Part shown: positions 11,340 through 23,639 of the stretch, in pieces
Position numbering within the stretch: position 1 is the first letter of the stretch
How the letters are laid out: each line of letters opens with the position of its first letter
Assembly (NCBI GenBank): GCA_029783825.1
Contig: JAREIK010001332.1
Location: forward strand, 1,707,314 to 1,771,313
Source of the DNA: Sapria himalayana
Lineage: Eukaryota > Streptophyta > Magnoliopsida > Malpighiales > Rafflesiaceae
Direction of reading: 5' to 3'
Length of the DNA: 64,000 nucleotides
The notes under the pieces: generated by a model
Seen by the model: only the letters and a program-made list of their open reading frames with translations
Databases searched by the model: none
What the model was told of the DNA's origin: nothing
Made by a program: the position numbers and the translations under genes

Positions 11340-11821
11340 AAAAAATATCAAGTCTGAATATTATTTAATATTTGTTCAACATTACATATACTCATTTTTT
11401 GGGTTGCTTTATATGAATTTTGTGATTAATTTGTCTTGATTTGGGCTTTAAATAAATAAATTTTACTAAATTATGTTGTTGATGGAATTGGATAAATAAT
11501 AATAAAATGAGATATATTTTATGTGAAATTAGTAAACTTAGTGGAGTAAAGAATTGGAGGGATGAAAAACAATGTAAAGCTATGACATTTACCATGTCAC
11601 TATTAGGTTATACTATTCGCACCCTACATAGAAGTTCTAGCAGCCTTTTTTAGTCAAGACTCTAGAAAGAAAGTTGTGGTAATCTTTGTATGCTATTTGA
11701 TACTCTATATATCAATTCTTTGAGTCATTTGGTAAGTTTATCATTGTGTGTAGACTTATTCTAGCATTTATTAAATAGATTCCACTAAATTTTTATTTGA
11801 AAATAATTTAATAAATATTAG
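11340..11821 (+). repeat. Partial LTR of the gypsy family (U3 part)
   Basis: Aligns by eye with the start of the LTRs at 23640 and 31640 (for example AAACTTAGTGGAGTAAAGAA and the AGTCAAGACTCTAGA segment). It stops where Gyp-1 begins, so Gyp-1 probably inserted into this older LTR. The remainder of the old LTR was not located. Confidence 0.45.
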
Positions 11822-14134
11822 TGATATAATAGTAATTTTAGGTAGAATTGATAGACTTGGCTGAGCAAAAGCTTGTAGTGGAGAGAAAGAGTAGTGATAA
11901 TTCTTTTATCATGACTTGAGTACACCTTCCATAATAATTATTGAATAGTTGCATCATCATTTCTTGGTCATAATTTTATAAATAATAGGCATGATATTTT
12001 TTGTACGCCACAACTCTACCACTGAGTTGATCAAATAATTTCACTTTATAATACAACCATCATGATTATGATATTTTCTTAGAATCATGGTTGTATTATC
12101 TCTAAAATACGTTATGACTATGATATTTTATAATGGCAACCAAGTATCCCACAATTACAAATAGTCATGATATTCCCCAAAGGCATGACATATTCAATAC
12201 ATAGCCAAAATACAAAGTGTTTTGTTCCCAACACTAATTTTCACCACAACCTTTCATTCTAGAGAGCACTACTTTGTTTGTGGCTTTCCAATGCCACGAC
12301 TTTGTTCCCCATAAAGAAAGTATTAAAGCCATGGCCAATTCTAGAGCCATGACTTTATGATACAAATCAATTATCTCAATTATGATAATTCCAGGAACGT
12401 GACACCTTGATCAAAAAGCCAAGAGCAAAGTCTAAGTCTCTATAATGAACATCATCTAAGTTGTCATAACACTTTGCATCAAAGTGTTATGACAACTTAG
12501 ATGTGTATCACATCTAAGTTGTGCCTAATTAGATGTGATGAACATTGAGAAGAAAACCAATCTATTTAGGCACAACTTAGATGTTGATATAGAAGCCATA
12601 ACTTTGTGTTACATAAAACAATTTTTTAATTCTCCACAATCTTAGTGTTGTGATACTTTGCTTAGAAAGGTAAGGCCAAAGTAGCTATTAATTCTAATAC
12701 TAAGACATTGTATTATAGAGATCAATTATCTTAGTTATGATAATGCCAATGCTGAGACACTTTGCTTAGATAGCCAAGGCCAAAGTCATGATCAATTCCA
12801 ATACTTTGACTTTGTGTTACAAAGATCAAAGGCATCCATTATGCCCATTCCCAGTACCAAGACATTAGTGGTTTAAAAAGGATTTGATGAGATAATAAAG
12901 TTGCGGCTTCAAGTCTATGTTGTGATTTACAATTTAAATTTTCATGCAAATCCCTAAAGTATAAAAGTGATACTTTACAAGAATTAAAAAAAAAGTGGAA
13001 ATAAAAGAATGTATAAACCATGCATACCAAGACCCCTATAATATACAATTCCAATCCTAATTATGGAAAATCCAAGGAAAATGCAAGTAATCTTCAATTT
13101 GAATTAGGATTTTTTTCTTAGGATTTTGCTTGAGAATTCATTAGGAACTCTCAAATCCATAAGATGTCCCTCAATATATCTCGCATGATTTTATTTCTAA
13201 TTTCTAGTTAAATTGAGACCTAAGTTTAATTTGGTGTTTTGATGAATTAAATATTTTATGAGTTAATATTTATGATTATATTAGTATTTAGATATTAATA
13301 GATAAGAATGTAAATTAGAACCAAAATTTATGGTAATTTAGAATACATAAGTTTCTACATTCTAGTCTTGGTGGATTGTGACAAATAAGTTATGAGACAC
13401 TTTCATATGATATGGTAAGAAGAAAGTGATAACCCTTCTAATTTCAATGCAAGAGATAAACCAATATGTGAAGACACGAAGTTTAGGTAAATTTAATCAT
13501 TTTGAGTATGATACTTATGAAAGTCAAAGTACAAACATATTTAAGACTAATATAATATGTGGTAGAATGTCAAACCTAGGAGTTTTATTATAGTGTGAAA
13601 GTCATGTGTCGGTCATGTAAGATGATGATAGATATATGATGAGACACACACAAGCAAAAGAAACTATTTTAGTGATGATAGTACTGTAAGCCTTTTTTTT
13701 CTTGTATAACTTTTATATGTAAGATTTAAGAGAATATATATGTTAATTATCATAAATATAGTACTTATAAAGTAGAAAGACCAAATGCAATTACTACCAC
13801 ATTATTTTGTGTCTTTAAGATAATTATAGATTAGAGAATAGAAATGTATATTTGAAACAATCATCAATAGTAATTGATATTTTTCCTAAAAGGTGTAAAT
13901 GACCTTTGTGCATAATGATAAGTTGATTTTGTTAAAATATTGATGGATAACTATGAAAGGATTACCCTTGGTAGTGATAATCTAAGAATGATGACCACCT
14001 TGTATGCAAAGAGAGCACATGACCATTTTGACAAAAATCTACCTTTCATCCAATAACTAGACATGAAATTAACCAAATACCAATACTATAATGTTAACTA
14101 TGATAGTTTTGGGACCCACAAAGTCATAACAAGT
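11822..14134 (+). repeat. Gyp-1 5' LTR
   Basis: Aligns over its length with 15842-~18100, for example TTTTATCATGACTTGAGTACACC against CTTATCATGACCTAGGTACACC, and the block around 12839-13230 against 16640-17010. It carries a ~100 bp tandem array with CATGACTTTGTGTTACA-like cores (about 12290-12830), enlarged by two hairpins. It ends before the primer-site region at about 14136. The start lies roughly 115 bp inside the U3 start seen in sister LTRs, in both Gyp-1 copies. Confidence 0.7.
12453..12584 (+). repeat. Two adjacent near-perfect hairpins in the Gyp-1 5' LTR
   Basis: First hairpin: perfect 24 bp arms at 12453-12476 and 12480-12503 with a 3-base loop. Second: perfect 19 bp arms at 12510-12528 and 12566-12584. 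All four arms share the word CATCTAAGTTG in alternating orientation. The homologous place in the 3' LTR (about 16440-16500) has no such structure, so the hairpins arose after the LTRs separated or were lost from one copy. Confidence 0.9.
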
Positions 14135-14135
14135 T

Positions 14136-14160
14136 TTAGGTATCACTACTATGGATTATT
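14136..14160 (+). promoter_or_regulatory. Primer binding site region of Gyp-1 (decayed)
   Basis: AAGTTTTAGGTATCACTAC follows the LTR. It corresponds to the same position in sister copies (26582, TGGTAATAATTCTAGAG). Athila-type elements usually carry TGGCGCC...GCCGGGGAT here, complementary to tRNA-Asp; the resemblance is only partial. Confidence 0.4.
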
Positions 14161-14325
14161 TTGTTATAGTTTGAATAGTCAATTTGAGTTGATTTAACTA
14201 TCCTAATGAAAGAATAATTATATTTTTAGTTTTGTGGATGTGATAATTGCTTATAATTTATATCATATTTGTAATTTATTCTGCACTTTTCTTTTTGCAT
14301 GTTTTATAGCCACCATCTTTCACAT

Positions 14326-15841
14326 TAGTATATCTTCTAAGACTAAGTTACTCTAGACCTAGAAATTGAAAGAACAAATATGAGCCCTTTTGAGATGATG
14401 AATTAAGAGATAACCTGTGGAATGAAATGGAAGCAATGAAAACCACCAAGGTGTTAAAGGAAAAGCTATCCAATAGTCTAATCCTCACGATACCCTGAGA
14501 GAAAATGACAGCCTACTATGATGGATAATTATTCTCAGATTTGGATATAATCCATGCAAGTGAATCACTTTGAGTTGAAGCTGATTTTTGAAGCTATGGA
14601 GTAACAACATCAATACCAGTGAAAATTTTCAAAAGATTTGAATAGCCATGTCATAATTTTTAGAGCTACACAATATGATAAAGATGTAGAAAGCTAGCTT
14701 GTATGCTATGAGATTATGATTATTTTTTTTCTTGGAGAGAAAAAGCTTAGATATTTTCCGAGTCGCAACTCAACATGCTACAAAATTCTTCAAAGTTGTG
14801 GCATCCACATAACCTATTTCCCAACTCTCTCCCCTAGTGGAGATACATGAAGAAATAGAAAATGATGATGAGATACAAATTACACGAAGTAATGATCGTA
14901 AGGATATATAATAAAAATACTATTCCTTTGGTAAATATTTCTCCCCAAATCTTTATTTTCAACAATATTTTAGAAAGAGAAAGATGGAAAAGAAATTTGA
15001 GAAGTTCCTCAAAGTATTTTGGAAGTTGAAAGTGAACATTCCATTTTCTAAAGTATTATTGTAAATTTCAAATTACTTGGAGTTGATGAAAGACATAATG
15101 AGCTACAAAAGGAAGTTTGAGACTTTTGGTGTGATTCTATATATTAATGGGAAGCACACTTTCCAGAATACACTACATGACTTAAGATCAAGTGTAAATT
15201 TGATAAGTGTGGAGATTAAACCTCAGTGAGATAGCTCGAACCACCTTCTCATTTCAAATGTCTAATTTCTCAATCAAATTTCTAAATGATGCTATTAAAG
15301 ATATTTTTGGTGAAGGTTGACAAATTTAATTTTTCAGAAAATATTATAATGCTCAATATAGAGAAAGATTAGTATTCTCTTCTAATCTTGGAAAGATTAT
15401 TTTTAGCCACTAGATAGACTATAATTGATGTCAAGAAGGAAGGACTCATACTTTGTGTGAGTTAAAATCAAGTAAAGTATAACCTTTACAAATGCTTGTA
15501 GAATCTAGAATTTAATGAATAAGATTACTAAAGAATAGATAGCCTCTTATGTACTATGATGAGATAGATGATAAATTTTTGATGGAAATATTTTATAAAA
15601 AAGTGTTGGCCCAAAGAAGGAGAAGATGATGAAATATATGAACTATGAATTAAATATAATAATGAAAATAACAATGAGAGGAAGACTGCTATGAAGTCAT
15701 AACTTCTGGAGAATCCAAGTCATACAACTCCAAAGATATGAATGAAGAGGAAGAAATGATGGAATTCTTGATTCAACTACAAGTAAAAATTATTGAAAAG
15801 ATTTTTGAGATTGTAATAGAGATACAAGTAAATGAAAGGAG
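14326..15841 (+). pseudogene. Gyp-1 gag-protease remnant
   Basis: The gag start region (SSKTKLL near 14333) aligns with the intact gag start of Gyp-2 at 26802. The Athila-like gag pattern FELK...DLNSH is seen near 14570-14650. From about 14995 the spacer before protease (EKFLKVFWKLKVNIPF) leads into a retropepsin-like stretch: YINGKHTFQNTLHDLRSSVNLISV near 15140-15205, where the family has D-L-G-(A/S)-S; here the Gly is replaced by Arg (GATCAAG context). An acidic linker (EGEDDEIYE near 15620-15650) follows. Stops and frameshifts are frequent. RT and integrase are absent, as in the sister copies. Confidence 0.65.
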
Positions 15842-18100
15842 TGATATTGTAGTGATTTTAGATGCAATTGGTAGACTCTATGGAATTAAAGGTTTGGAGT
15901 ATAAAAAATGATAGAGTCATGAAAATTCCCTTATCATGACCTAGGTACACCTTTTATAATACTTTTTTGAGTAGTTGCATCATATTTTTTTCACTATCAC
16001 ACTATAAAGAATAGTCTTGTCATTATCTGTATGTTATGAATCAACTACCGAGTTGATACAATAAATTGAATATGCAACACAATCATCATGGCCAAAAATA
16101 TTACATGGCTATATGATATTTCTTTGGAATCATGATTATACTATCTCTAAAATACTTCATGGTTATGATATTATTTTTTTTATCATTACAACCAAGTACC
16201 CTATTGGCACAAATAATTTTTGTAATTATCAGATTCATTACTTATTTGATATAGAGCCAAAATACTAAGTATTTTGAGATGTAATATTATTCTCTACCAT
16301 TACTTTTTGTTCAAGAGAGCACTACTATAGTCATGGAATTTGTAGCAGCATGACTTTGTGCTTCATAGAGAAAGTACTAAAGCCAAGAATAATTCAAGAG
16401 CCATGAATTTGTATTATAGATATTAATTATCTCAGTCACGATAATCATAACACAATGATACTTTACTTTGATTGCCAAAATAAAAGTTGTATCCAATTTC
16501 AACATCATGGCTTTGTATTACGGAGACCAATTATCACAGTCATGGAAATCCTAGAACCATGCTTAGAAAGCCAAGATCAAAGCCATGACCAGTTCTAGAA
16601 CAATGACTTTGCGTTATACAGATCAACAACATTCATCACTCTCATTCCCAATGTCATGACATCAATACTTTAGAAAGAATCCAAAGAGATGATAAAGTTG
16701 TGATCTTTAGTCTATGCTGTGACTTCTAACTAAAATTATCACATGGATCCTCAAAGCATAAAAACAACACTTAGAAGAATTGAGAAAAATATAGAGGAAA
16801 TGGAAGAAAATATGAACCACACAGACTGAGAACTCCTAGAACAATTCCAATTTCTAATTAGGAAAAATTCAAGGAAAACACCAGTAATATTTGATTAAAA
16901 TTAGGATCTTTTACTTAAATTTTCACTTGGGAATTCATTAAAAATCCTCAAATCAATGAGATATCTTTCAAATTATCTCATGTGATTTCCTTCCCAATAT
17001 ATGATTTAATTTATGTTTGAGTTTATATTTGTATTTGGATGTTGATAGATATGGATAAAAATTAGAATTGAAATTTAATGTTTTTTTATAAATATGAAGG
17101 GTTATTCATATTAGTCATAACAAACCATGATAGGTTAGTCTTATGATTCACTCATGTAGGATGATAAGAAGAAAGTGATAACCATTCTAATCTTAACATG
17201 TGAGATAAACCAATATGGAAAGACTTAAAGTTTAGGTAAGTTTAATCTTTGCAAGTATATGTGATGCTTACAAATTTGAAAGAACGAACATATTTAAAAC
17301 CAATTTATAATGTACTTTCTAAAAGAACTAACCTTCAAATATCATGAAAGTTAATTAAAATATCTAACCTAAAAGTTTTATTATTGTGTGATAGTTGTGT
17401 GTTAGTTGTGGAAGATGATGATAGTTTTGGCATTAAACATATATAAGTGGGGGAGACTAGTATGGTAGTGATAGCCCCTAAAGTCTTTTTCTCTTGTATG
17501 ACTTTCATAAGTGAGATTCATGGAAAGATATATATTAATTTTTGTGAGTATAGTTGTTACAAAAGCTAAAAGCATAAACACATTTAGTATTATATTATTT
17601 CATATCTTTAAGACAATTAAAAGTTAGAAAATAAAAGTATATAGTCGATGCACTTTTCAAGGATAGTTGAAATATTGCCTAAAAGATGTATATATGAAAA
17701 TGATACTTGTGCAGAATGACATGTTACTTAGGTTTTGAAATATCAAGATGACAAATATAATGGGATTATTCTTTGCAGTAACAATCCAAGAATGATGACC
17801 ACCTTGTATGATAACATGGTATATAAGCTTATACATACCAATCTACCATTCATCCAACAACTAGACTTAACATTGTTGAAATACTAGATAAACATCATCA
17901 TTATAAGAATGTGAGCCAACCCTATATTTTGAGTATTTTACCAAACACCAATTATATCTCTTCAACCTGAGCAACTATTTGTTCATTGTTAGTTAATTAA
18001 AGTTTCTAAACAATCCTTTTGGGATAAATATCTAGACTAAAATTTACTACACTACTTGTCTAACTATTATGATTTTACAAGGGTGCCAAAATTGATAGTT
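15842..18100 (+). repeat. Gyp-1 3' LTR
   Basis: Second copy of 11822-14134, starting TGATATTGTAG directly after a purine-rich AAATGAAAGGAG inside the coding linker. The tandem array is cleaner here: GCCATGAATTTGTATTATAG (16402), CATGGCTTTGTATTACGGAG (16503) and ATGACTTTGCGTTATACAG (16602), a spacing of about 100 bp. The right end meets a minus-strand LTR near 18100, tail to tail. Confidence 0.7.
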
Positions 18101-18432
18101 ATTTAATATGATCACAAAACCTAGTTAAGCAAGGATCTCTCAGCCAACATAGATTTATTAGTATATGAGAAATAAAAATTATAATGTTGATATAAGTCCA
18201 GATATCAATCCCAAAATGATTATTTGATAGTTTGGTTTAATAATTGATTATTGACAATATATATTAAATAAATATACTTGGTCTTAAAAAATATACTTAG
18301 ACTCTATCATTGGCAAACATACTTGTGTGTGATGATGTGTCATCATATTTGTTTCATATTTTGTTTCTCAATATTATTTCATATCGTGTTTGGTTATTGG
18401 ATGAAAGGTAGATTTCTGAGCATCATGGTACA

Positions 18433-20327
18433 TGTGATGCCCAGAAAAAGAGACATTTTCTTTATTTTAGCTAGAGATCCAAATTGGCTAAGTTGCTTAA
18501 ATAAGAAAAGATAGAATTTTTCCTTTTTAAATATTTATAAATGATGGATAAAAAATGGTAAAGAATGATACTAAAGTTGCTAGATTTAAAGTTTTGGAAT
18601 GAAAGTTATATCCATTTGAACCTACAAAAGCAATTTTGTCATTTCACTATTAAATAAAAAATAATTTTTTCTTTATTTCATTTCTATCTCCATTTCCTGA
18701 CTTCTCTTCTATTTCTCTTCTTATTTCTTGGATAGAAACTCATGAAAAATTTAATGTTTTGCATTGTTAGTTACATATACATGTTTTTGATGAGTGATGT
18801 TATGTGCATGGCTATAAATCAATTATTATAGTTTCTTTGAATTAAGTTTCATATTATTTAAATAATTAAATTAATATAAACTTATAAATTTGATATCATG
18901 AAATGATTTATTTGATAAATTTAGAAAAAGTTATGTTTCTAAATTTGGGAAAATGATGTTTGGTTCTATAAATGATGCCAAAAATCATGGTTGATGGATT
19001 TTTTAGATATGTTTGAAATTGGATTATGTTGATATACATGTGTAAAATCCTTTGAAAAATAATTTGTTCGTAATATGAGTTATATGACATTTTAAATGAA
19101 ATTTGTTTAATTTTGGAAAAAAATCATGTTTTGGATATGTGGTTTTGATTTGACTATTAGTTCCAGCAAGAACATAGAGGGTTAAAACTATAAGAATATC
19201 CATTGAGGCAAGGATTAGATATACCTTTTGGAGAATTACCTTAAACCCCCTTATGCACTAATGGTGGAGTTCCATTATGTGATGGTGATGATTGCCAAAC
19301 TTGAAATTGGTAATCTCTCAAGCATATGTTTTAGCCCTCAATGAAATGGGTTTTTGTGATCTTTAGTGGAGGAGGTAGCTAGTCTAGATCTAGTAAGATA
19401 ATTTTTTTCTCTATATGTATCATTATGGCCTGGTGAAGTCTTGATTTGCATAAATTATATATGTTTGTAAAAATGGGATGAGGATTCAAAAATAAATATT
19501 TTGATAACTTATGTACACACACATTATGGATTCATAATTTGTATAGTCATGTATATATATAAATATATGTAAGGATATTTTAAAACTTATTCTTAAATAC
19601 TAAAATTATATATTGGAAAATATATGTGGCTACGAAGGTAATATATGAAGTTTTTCATCCTTTCTTGAGATTTTTCTACTAGGAATTAGTTGCACACCCC
19701 TATTTTCTCATATATAAGAAATAATGAAGACCAAACCCAATTTTTGAAGCTTTAAGATCTATATGAGAGTTTTGGTGAAGTGTTTAGATGAGATTTTTTT
19801 TGAAACATTATTATGTATTTGGTCATTTGGGGCATTTTAATTAATGACTTTCTATTTACATGTAAATATTTTAGCTTGAAGGTTTATGCATTTTCATGAT
19901 ATTATTTGGAATTCGATTCATTTTAAATGACTAAATATGAGAGATCTTGACCTAATTTTTTATTTACTTCTAATAAAATTTTGAGATTGTGAGTATTTTA
20001 GTATAAAACTAATATGAAAAATAAGAAGGGAAAAAGTTGTTAACTTGTTTATAGCTTTCTATATACATGTGGTTGACCACAAACAATATTATTCATAGTA
20101 CATTCTTTTTATATTTCTTCAATATAAATTTATTTATTTTGGATTTATATTTTTATTAAATATTTTTTCCATTATTTTTAAATGTACTCTACCAGTAATT
20201 TACTAAATTTACAAAAGCTCACAATCAAAAATACAAAAACACCTCACATTGGATTTTAAAATATTTTAAATACTATTAAAATTAGCTAATCAACCCAATC
20301 ACATCATGTCTCTTGGGTGGGCGTTCC
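18433..20327 (+). mobile_element. Probable solo LTR (~1.9 kb) nested in the Gyp-3 LTR
   Basis: Starts TGTGATGCCCAGAAAAAG and ends near TTGGGTGGGCGTTCC, terminal patterns seen in some plant gypsy LTRs (TGTGATGCCC...GGCGTTACA). The flanks join up when compared with the uninterrupted paralogue around 38700-38840. TCATGGTACA on the left and TCATGGCATA on the right look like a duplicated target, but the exact 5 bp duplication cannot be fixed. It has no coding content and no second copy in the window. Confidence 0.55.
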
Positions 20328-20462
20328 TGTAAGTCATGGCATATACCTTCTTCAAAAATGATGTGGTTATCATCCATTGGACTGTCACTACCAAGGATGA
20401 TATCTTTGTAATTATCTATTTAATATCTCAATACCAAAGCAACATGTCAATATGTGTAAGGG

Positions 20463-20933
20463 TGGAGGTGTCAAATGGGCTAGGCTGGCCTGACATAGTT
20501 TTTTCGAGCTCAACCCAGTTGGCATGCCGTGCCAGGCATGATATTATATAGTACTGTGTCGTGCATGGCATGACATAATTCATTGGAGGTCGATCCAGCA
20601 TGGGCCTGCGGCCCAAAATCTGCTCGGGTTCTGGTTGGTTTGGCCTGGTTTGGGTCTGGTCAAAACCCTAATTTAAAAAAATTAGGGTTTCAGGACGTGC
20701 TGTCGTCACCCTGTCGAGGCACACCGAGCCTTGACCATCGGACGTCGGCTTGTCATCCCTCTGTCATGACCATACTTGGTGCAAGGTCACTCGTGCCATG
20801 CCCACGTGCCAGGCACTAGTGCCATGCCTAGCACTGCATGTGGGCCGAAATTCCTCAGCTCGGCATGGCATGACAGGTGCTGAGGGAGTACCCGACATTG
20901 GCCCGGGCTGGCTCGACCTATTTGAAACCTCTT
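20463..20933. mobile_element. 471 bp non-autonomous hAT-type element (TSD TGTAAGGG)
   Basis: GC-rich island in AT-rich DNA, bounded by imperfect terminal inverted repeats TGGAGGTGTCAAAT (left) and ATTTGAAACCTCTT (right). Perfect 8 bp duplications TGTAAGGG flank it at 20455-20462 and 20934-20941. An 8 bp duplication is the hallmark of hAT transposons. The interior is made of words such as GGCATGGCATGACA and GGGCCTGCGGCCC; open frames across it are not genes. It resembles the ends of the 4.2 kb hAT at 58191-62375. It sits in the Gyp-3 LTR. Confidence 0.88.
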
Positions 20934-22865
20934 TGTAAGGGTCATTATCACATCTATTCTTTTAAAGCAATATGCCAACTTTCCTTGATTATTGATTTGA
21001 GTATGCACTTCTATTTTTCAACTTCTAAATTTCTCCATTTGAGATAATATGGTATTATATTCATTTATACTTTTGGCTTCGTAACTATCATACTCACAAT
21101 AATTTTACACATCTTTTCAAGAATGTCACCCATAGATATCATATAAGTAGGAATGATTCATAGGGCTATCACTACTATATAAGTCTTCCCCACTTGTATG
21201 TGCTCTATGATATACCTATCACCATCCAACATGACTGACACATAACTCACATACTATATAATGAAACTTATAAGTCAAATGTTCTACTTGATGCCCATAT
21301 TACCCTGGGGTTAGTTTATCTAGATAGTACATAATAGATTGGTCTTTAATAGATTCATATTTTTTCTATGTATCATACTTACAACACGTGAGTATATTTA
21401 ATTCTATCAATATCATCCAATAGTTTATCTTATGCATAGGGTTTTCGCATGTTAGTTTATCTTATGCATTAAGATTAGAAGGGATGTCACATATTTCTAT
21501 TCAAAACATGTGAGTATATTCTATGATATACCTATCATCATCAACCATGACCAACAGACATAAATTGACATATTTATATTAACCCTAATTTCTAGTTCTC
21601 AAGTGCGTCCACTTCTATCAACATATAAACAAATTATAAACTATATATAAATGATTAATTCAATTATTAATTACAAAAGATTTACATAACTAACCTTAGA
21701 AATCATTTTAGCTTGATATTAGTGAAAAAATCGGATGAGATATATGAATAATCATCTCATGAATTATAGGATTCTCAATGAACTTCCAAACTAATTTTAA
21801 AGAAGAAAACCCTAATTCTAATCATTGCTTGTTGTAAATATTGGATTTGTACCTAAATAATGTTGAGGTTGGTGAACCCAGGTTTGAAGTCTTCATTTTT
21901 CCTTCTTTACTCTCCTTTTTTTTCTCTAAGTTAAGCTTTTATACTTTTGGAATCCATATGCCACTTTAAGTTGGATGTTATTATACAAAGTTGAGGTCAT
22001 AACTATGTCATCTCTTTAAATTCTCTCTAGAGCATAATTGGCACGACTCTATGAATACCTATGACTGAAGCTTAACTTTTTGTAACATAAAGTCATGATG
22101 ATGGTATGTGACCGTGACTTTGGTCTTGAATTTGTGAGAAAAATATTGTGGTGCTAGGATTTTCATTACTAAATCAATTCTTTTGTAACACAAAATCATG
22201 ATACTATTAATTTGGTTGTAGCTTTGATCTTAACTATGTGAGAAAAATATTATAGTGTTGGGACTTCCATGATCGAGTCATTGTTCTCTAGAACATAAAG
22301 TCATGGTAGAAAATGATCTCAGAACCTATATCTATTGATGTTTTGTCTCTATTTGAATAAGTCATGACTCTAGAATATGTCATGACTATTTGTAACAAAG
22401 AGATACTTGGATGCCAAGCCATGAAAATAATATCATGACCATTAAGTGACTTAAAGCTAATACAACCATGACTCTAATTTAATTATGTGAACTTAATACT
22501 AGAGTCATGGCATGCAAATAATGTCATGACTATTTTGGTAGAGTTATGGCCAAGAAAGGATGCCACAACTATTCAATGCTATTATAGAGGGTGTATGTAA
22601 GTCATGATAAAAGAATTATCATGACTCTCCATTATTATCTCTTTTATAAGTCTTTCTCTACCATATCCATCAAATTCATCTAAATTCTCTCTATTCAATA
22701 ATTACATCACTTCCTTTTTAAAATTAAGATTTTAGTGAAATCTCTTTGATGACCACTAGTATTCATGCAAACACTCTATATTTTACTTCCCATATATTAC
22801 CTGTTATTCGATATTTTGAATACCAAATAAACTCACACACCAAAAGTATTTATCTTCCCCAAGCA

Positions 22866-23635
22866 ATAAATCTTACTTTGAATATCCACACCAAGAGAAA
22901 ATACAGCTAAGATAACTATAACTAGGTTCAGATGTTATGGTAGGCTTTTATTTTGGCAATAGGATTCAAAGAGTCCAGATTTTATAGGAAGTGTAATGTT
23001 TATGTTGTGAAGTGTTTATTCATCACATAATACACATAAGATTTTGGCTGCCTCCAAAGCATCACTATGATTAATGTTAGTAGCAAATTTTTTTTTCTTT
23101 AGCTATCTAGAACATCAACTATCTAATTCTCAATGTAAACTTATTCTTCAGCTTGTCATCTTAATTTCTTTTTCATTATCATCATCTCATCATGAGGGTA
23201 TTGAGCCATGGATATCATGACTTTGAGAAATGTCATAGCATCGCTACCTATTGTTTCTTTCTAAATTTTCATGACTTGTTTTATAGTGGAGGCTTGTGGA
23301 ATATATATCTAGATCATATTACTCATGGCTTTGCCTGCTTCCATGACTTTCTTCATTGCTTTTGTAGGAAAAGTCATAGTAACCATTGAAGTTATGACTT
23401 TCTTTATCACACTTTGTTCTTTATCATTTTTTTTGGATGTTCCACTATTTTTGTTTTAGCCTTGCCTTTACTATCAATCATGTAAATGATCAGCTATGGA
23501 TTTTATTTCACTTGTATTTCTATTTCCATCTTTAGAGTCTTTTCAATAGATACTATATGTTTCTGTATTGATATCTTCATCTTTTCCACTTCTTTTATTG
23601 TATCTTACGAGATGTATGATTCGTAGTCCCATGAA
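22866..23635 (-). pseudogene. Gyp-3 internal 3' end (non-gag ORF C-terminus and pol-end)
   Basis: Aligns on the minus strand with 42116-42760: the segment around 22979-23095 matches about 42280-42390. At about 23045 TTGGCTGCCTCCAAAGCA is the reverse complement of the motif found before the 3' LTR in Athila-like elements (AGTGCTTGGAGGCAACCCA type). Further right are CATGACTTT-containing words and a coding-like minus strand without a usable frame. The element is cut at about 23635, where a + strand LTR starts. Confidence 0.5.
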
Positions 23636-23639
23636 GTCA

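Larger units (their letters stand above)
11822..18100 (+). mobile_element. Gyp-1, Athila-like Ty3/gypsy derivative without RT or integrase
   Basis: Two ~2.3 kb LTRs (11822-14134 and 15842-~18100) flank only about 1.7 kb of internal DNA with gag and protease remnants. No reverse transcriptase, RNase H or integrase lies between protease and the 3' LTR. The Athila-like assignment rests on the gag and protease patterns better preserved in Gyp-2 and on the primer-site region. A clear target duplication was not found because the right end abuts another LTR of the family in opposite orientation. Confidence 0.7.
18105..22865 (-). repeat. Gyp-3 LTR, minus strand, with two nested insertions
   Basis: Same family as the Gyp-1 LTRs but inverted. 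Its U3 end is at 22865 (minus-strand start TGCTTGGGGAAGATAAAT). Its U5 end lies near 18105, where TCAGCCAACATAGATTTATTAG...GATATCAATCCC matches the LTR ends near 52490 and 58060. Removing the insertions at 18433-20327 and 20463-20933 leaves about 2.4 kb, the normal LTR length. The tandem array at 22086-22300 has units of 103 and 105 bp. Confidence 0.7.

Noticed and set aside
18278..18514. 78-codon + strand frame
   Set aside because: It crosses the junction between a minus-strand LTR and the nested solo LTR, so it cannot be an ancestral gene.
20336..21008. Cluster of open frames on both strands around 20.3-21.0 kb
   Set aside because: They overlap the GC-rich 471 bp hAT element; fewer AT-rich stop codons there explain them.
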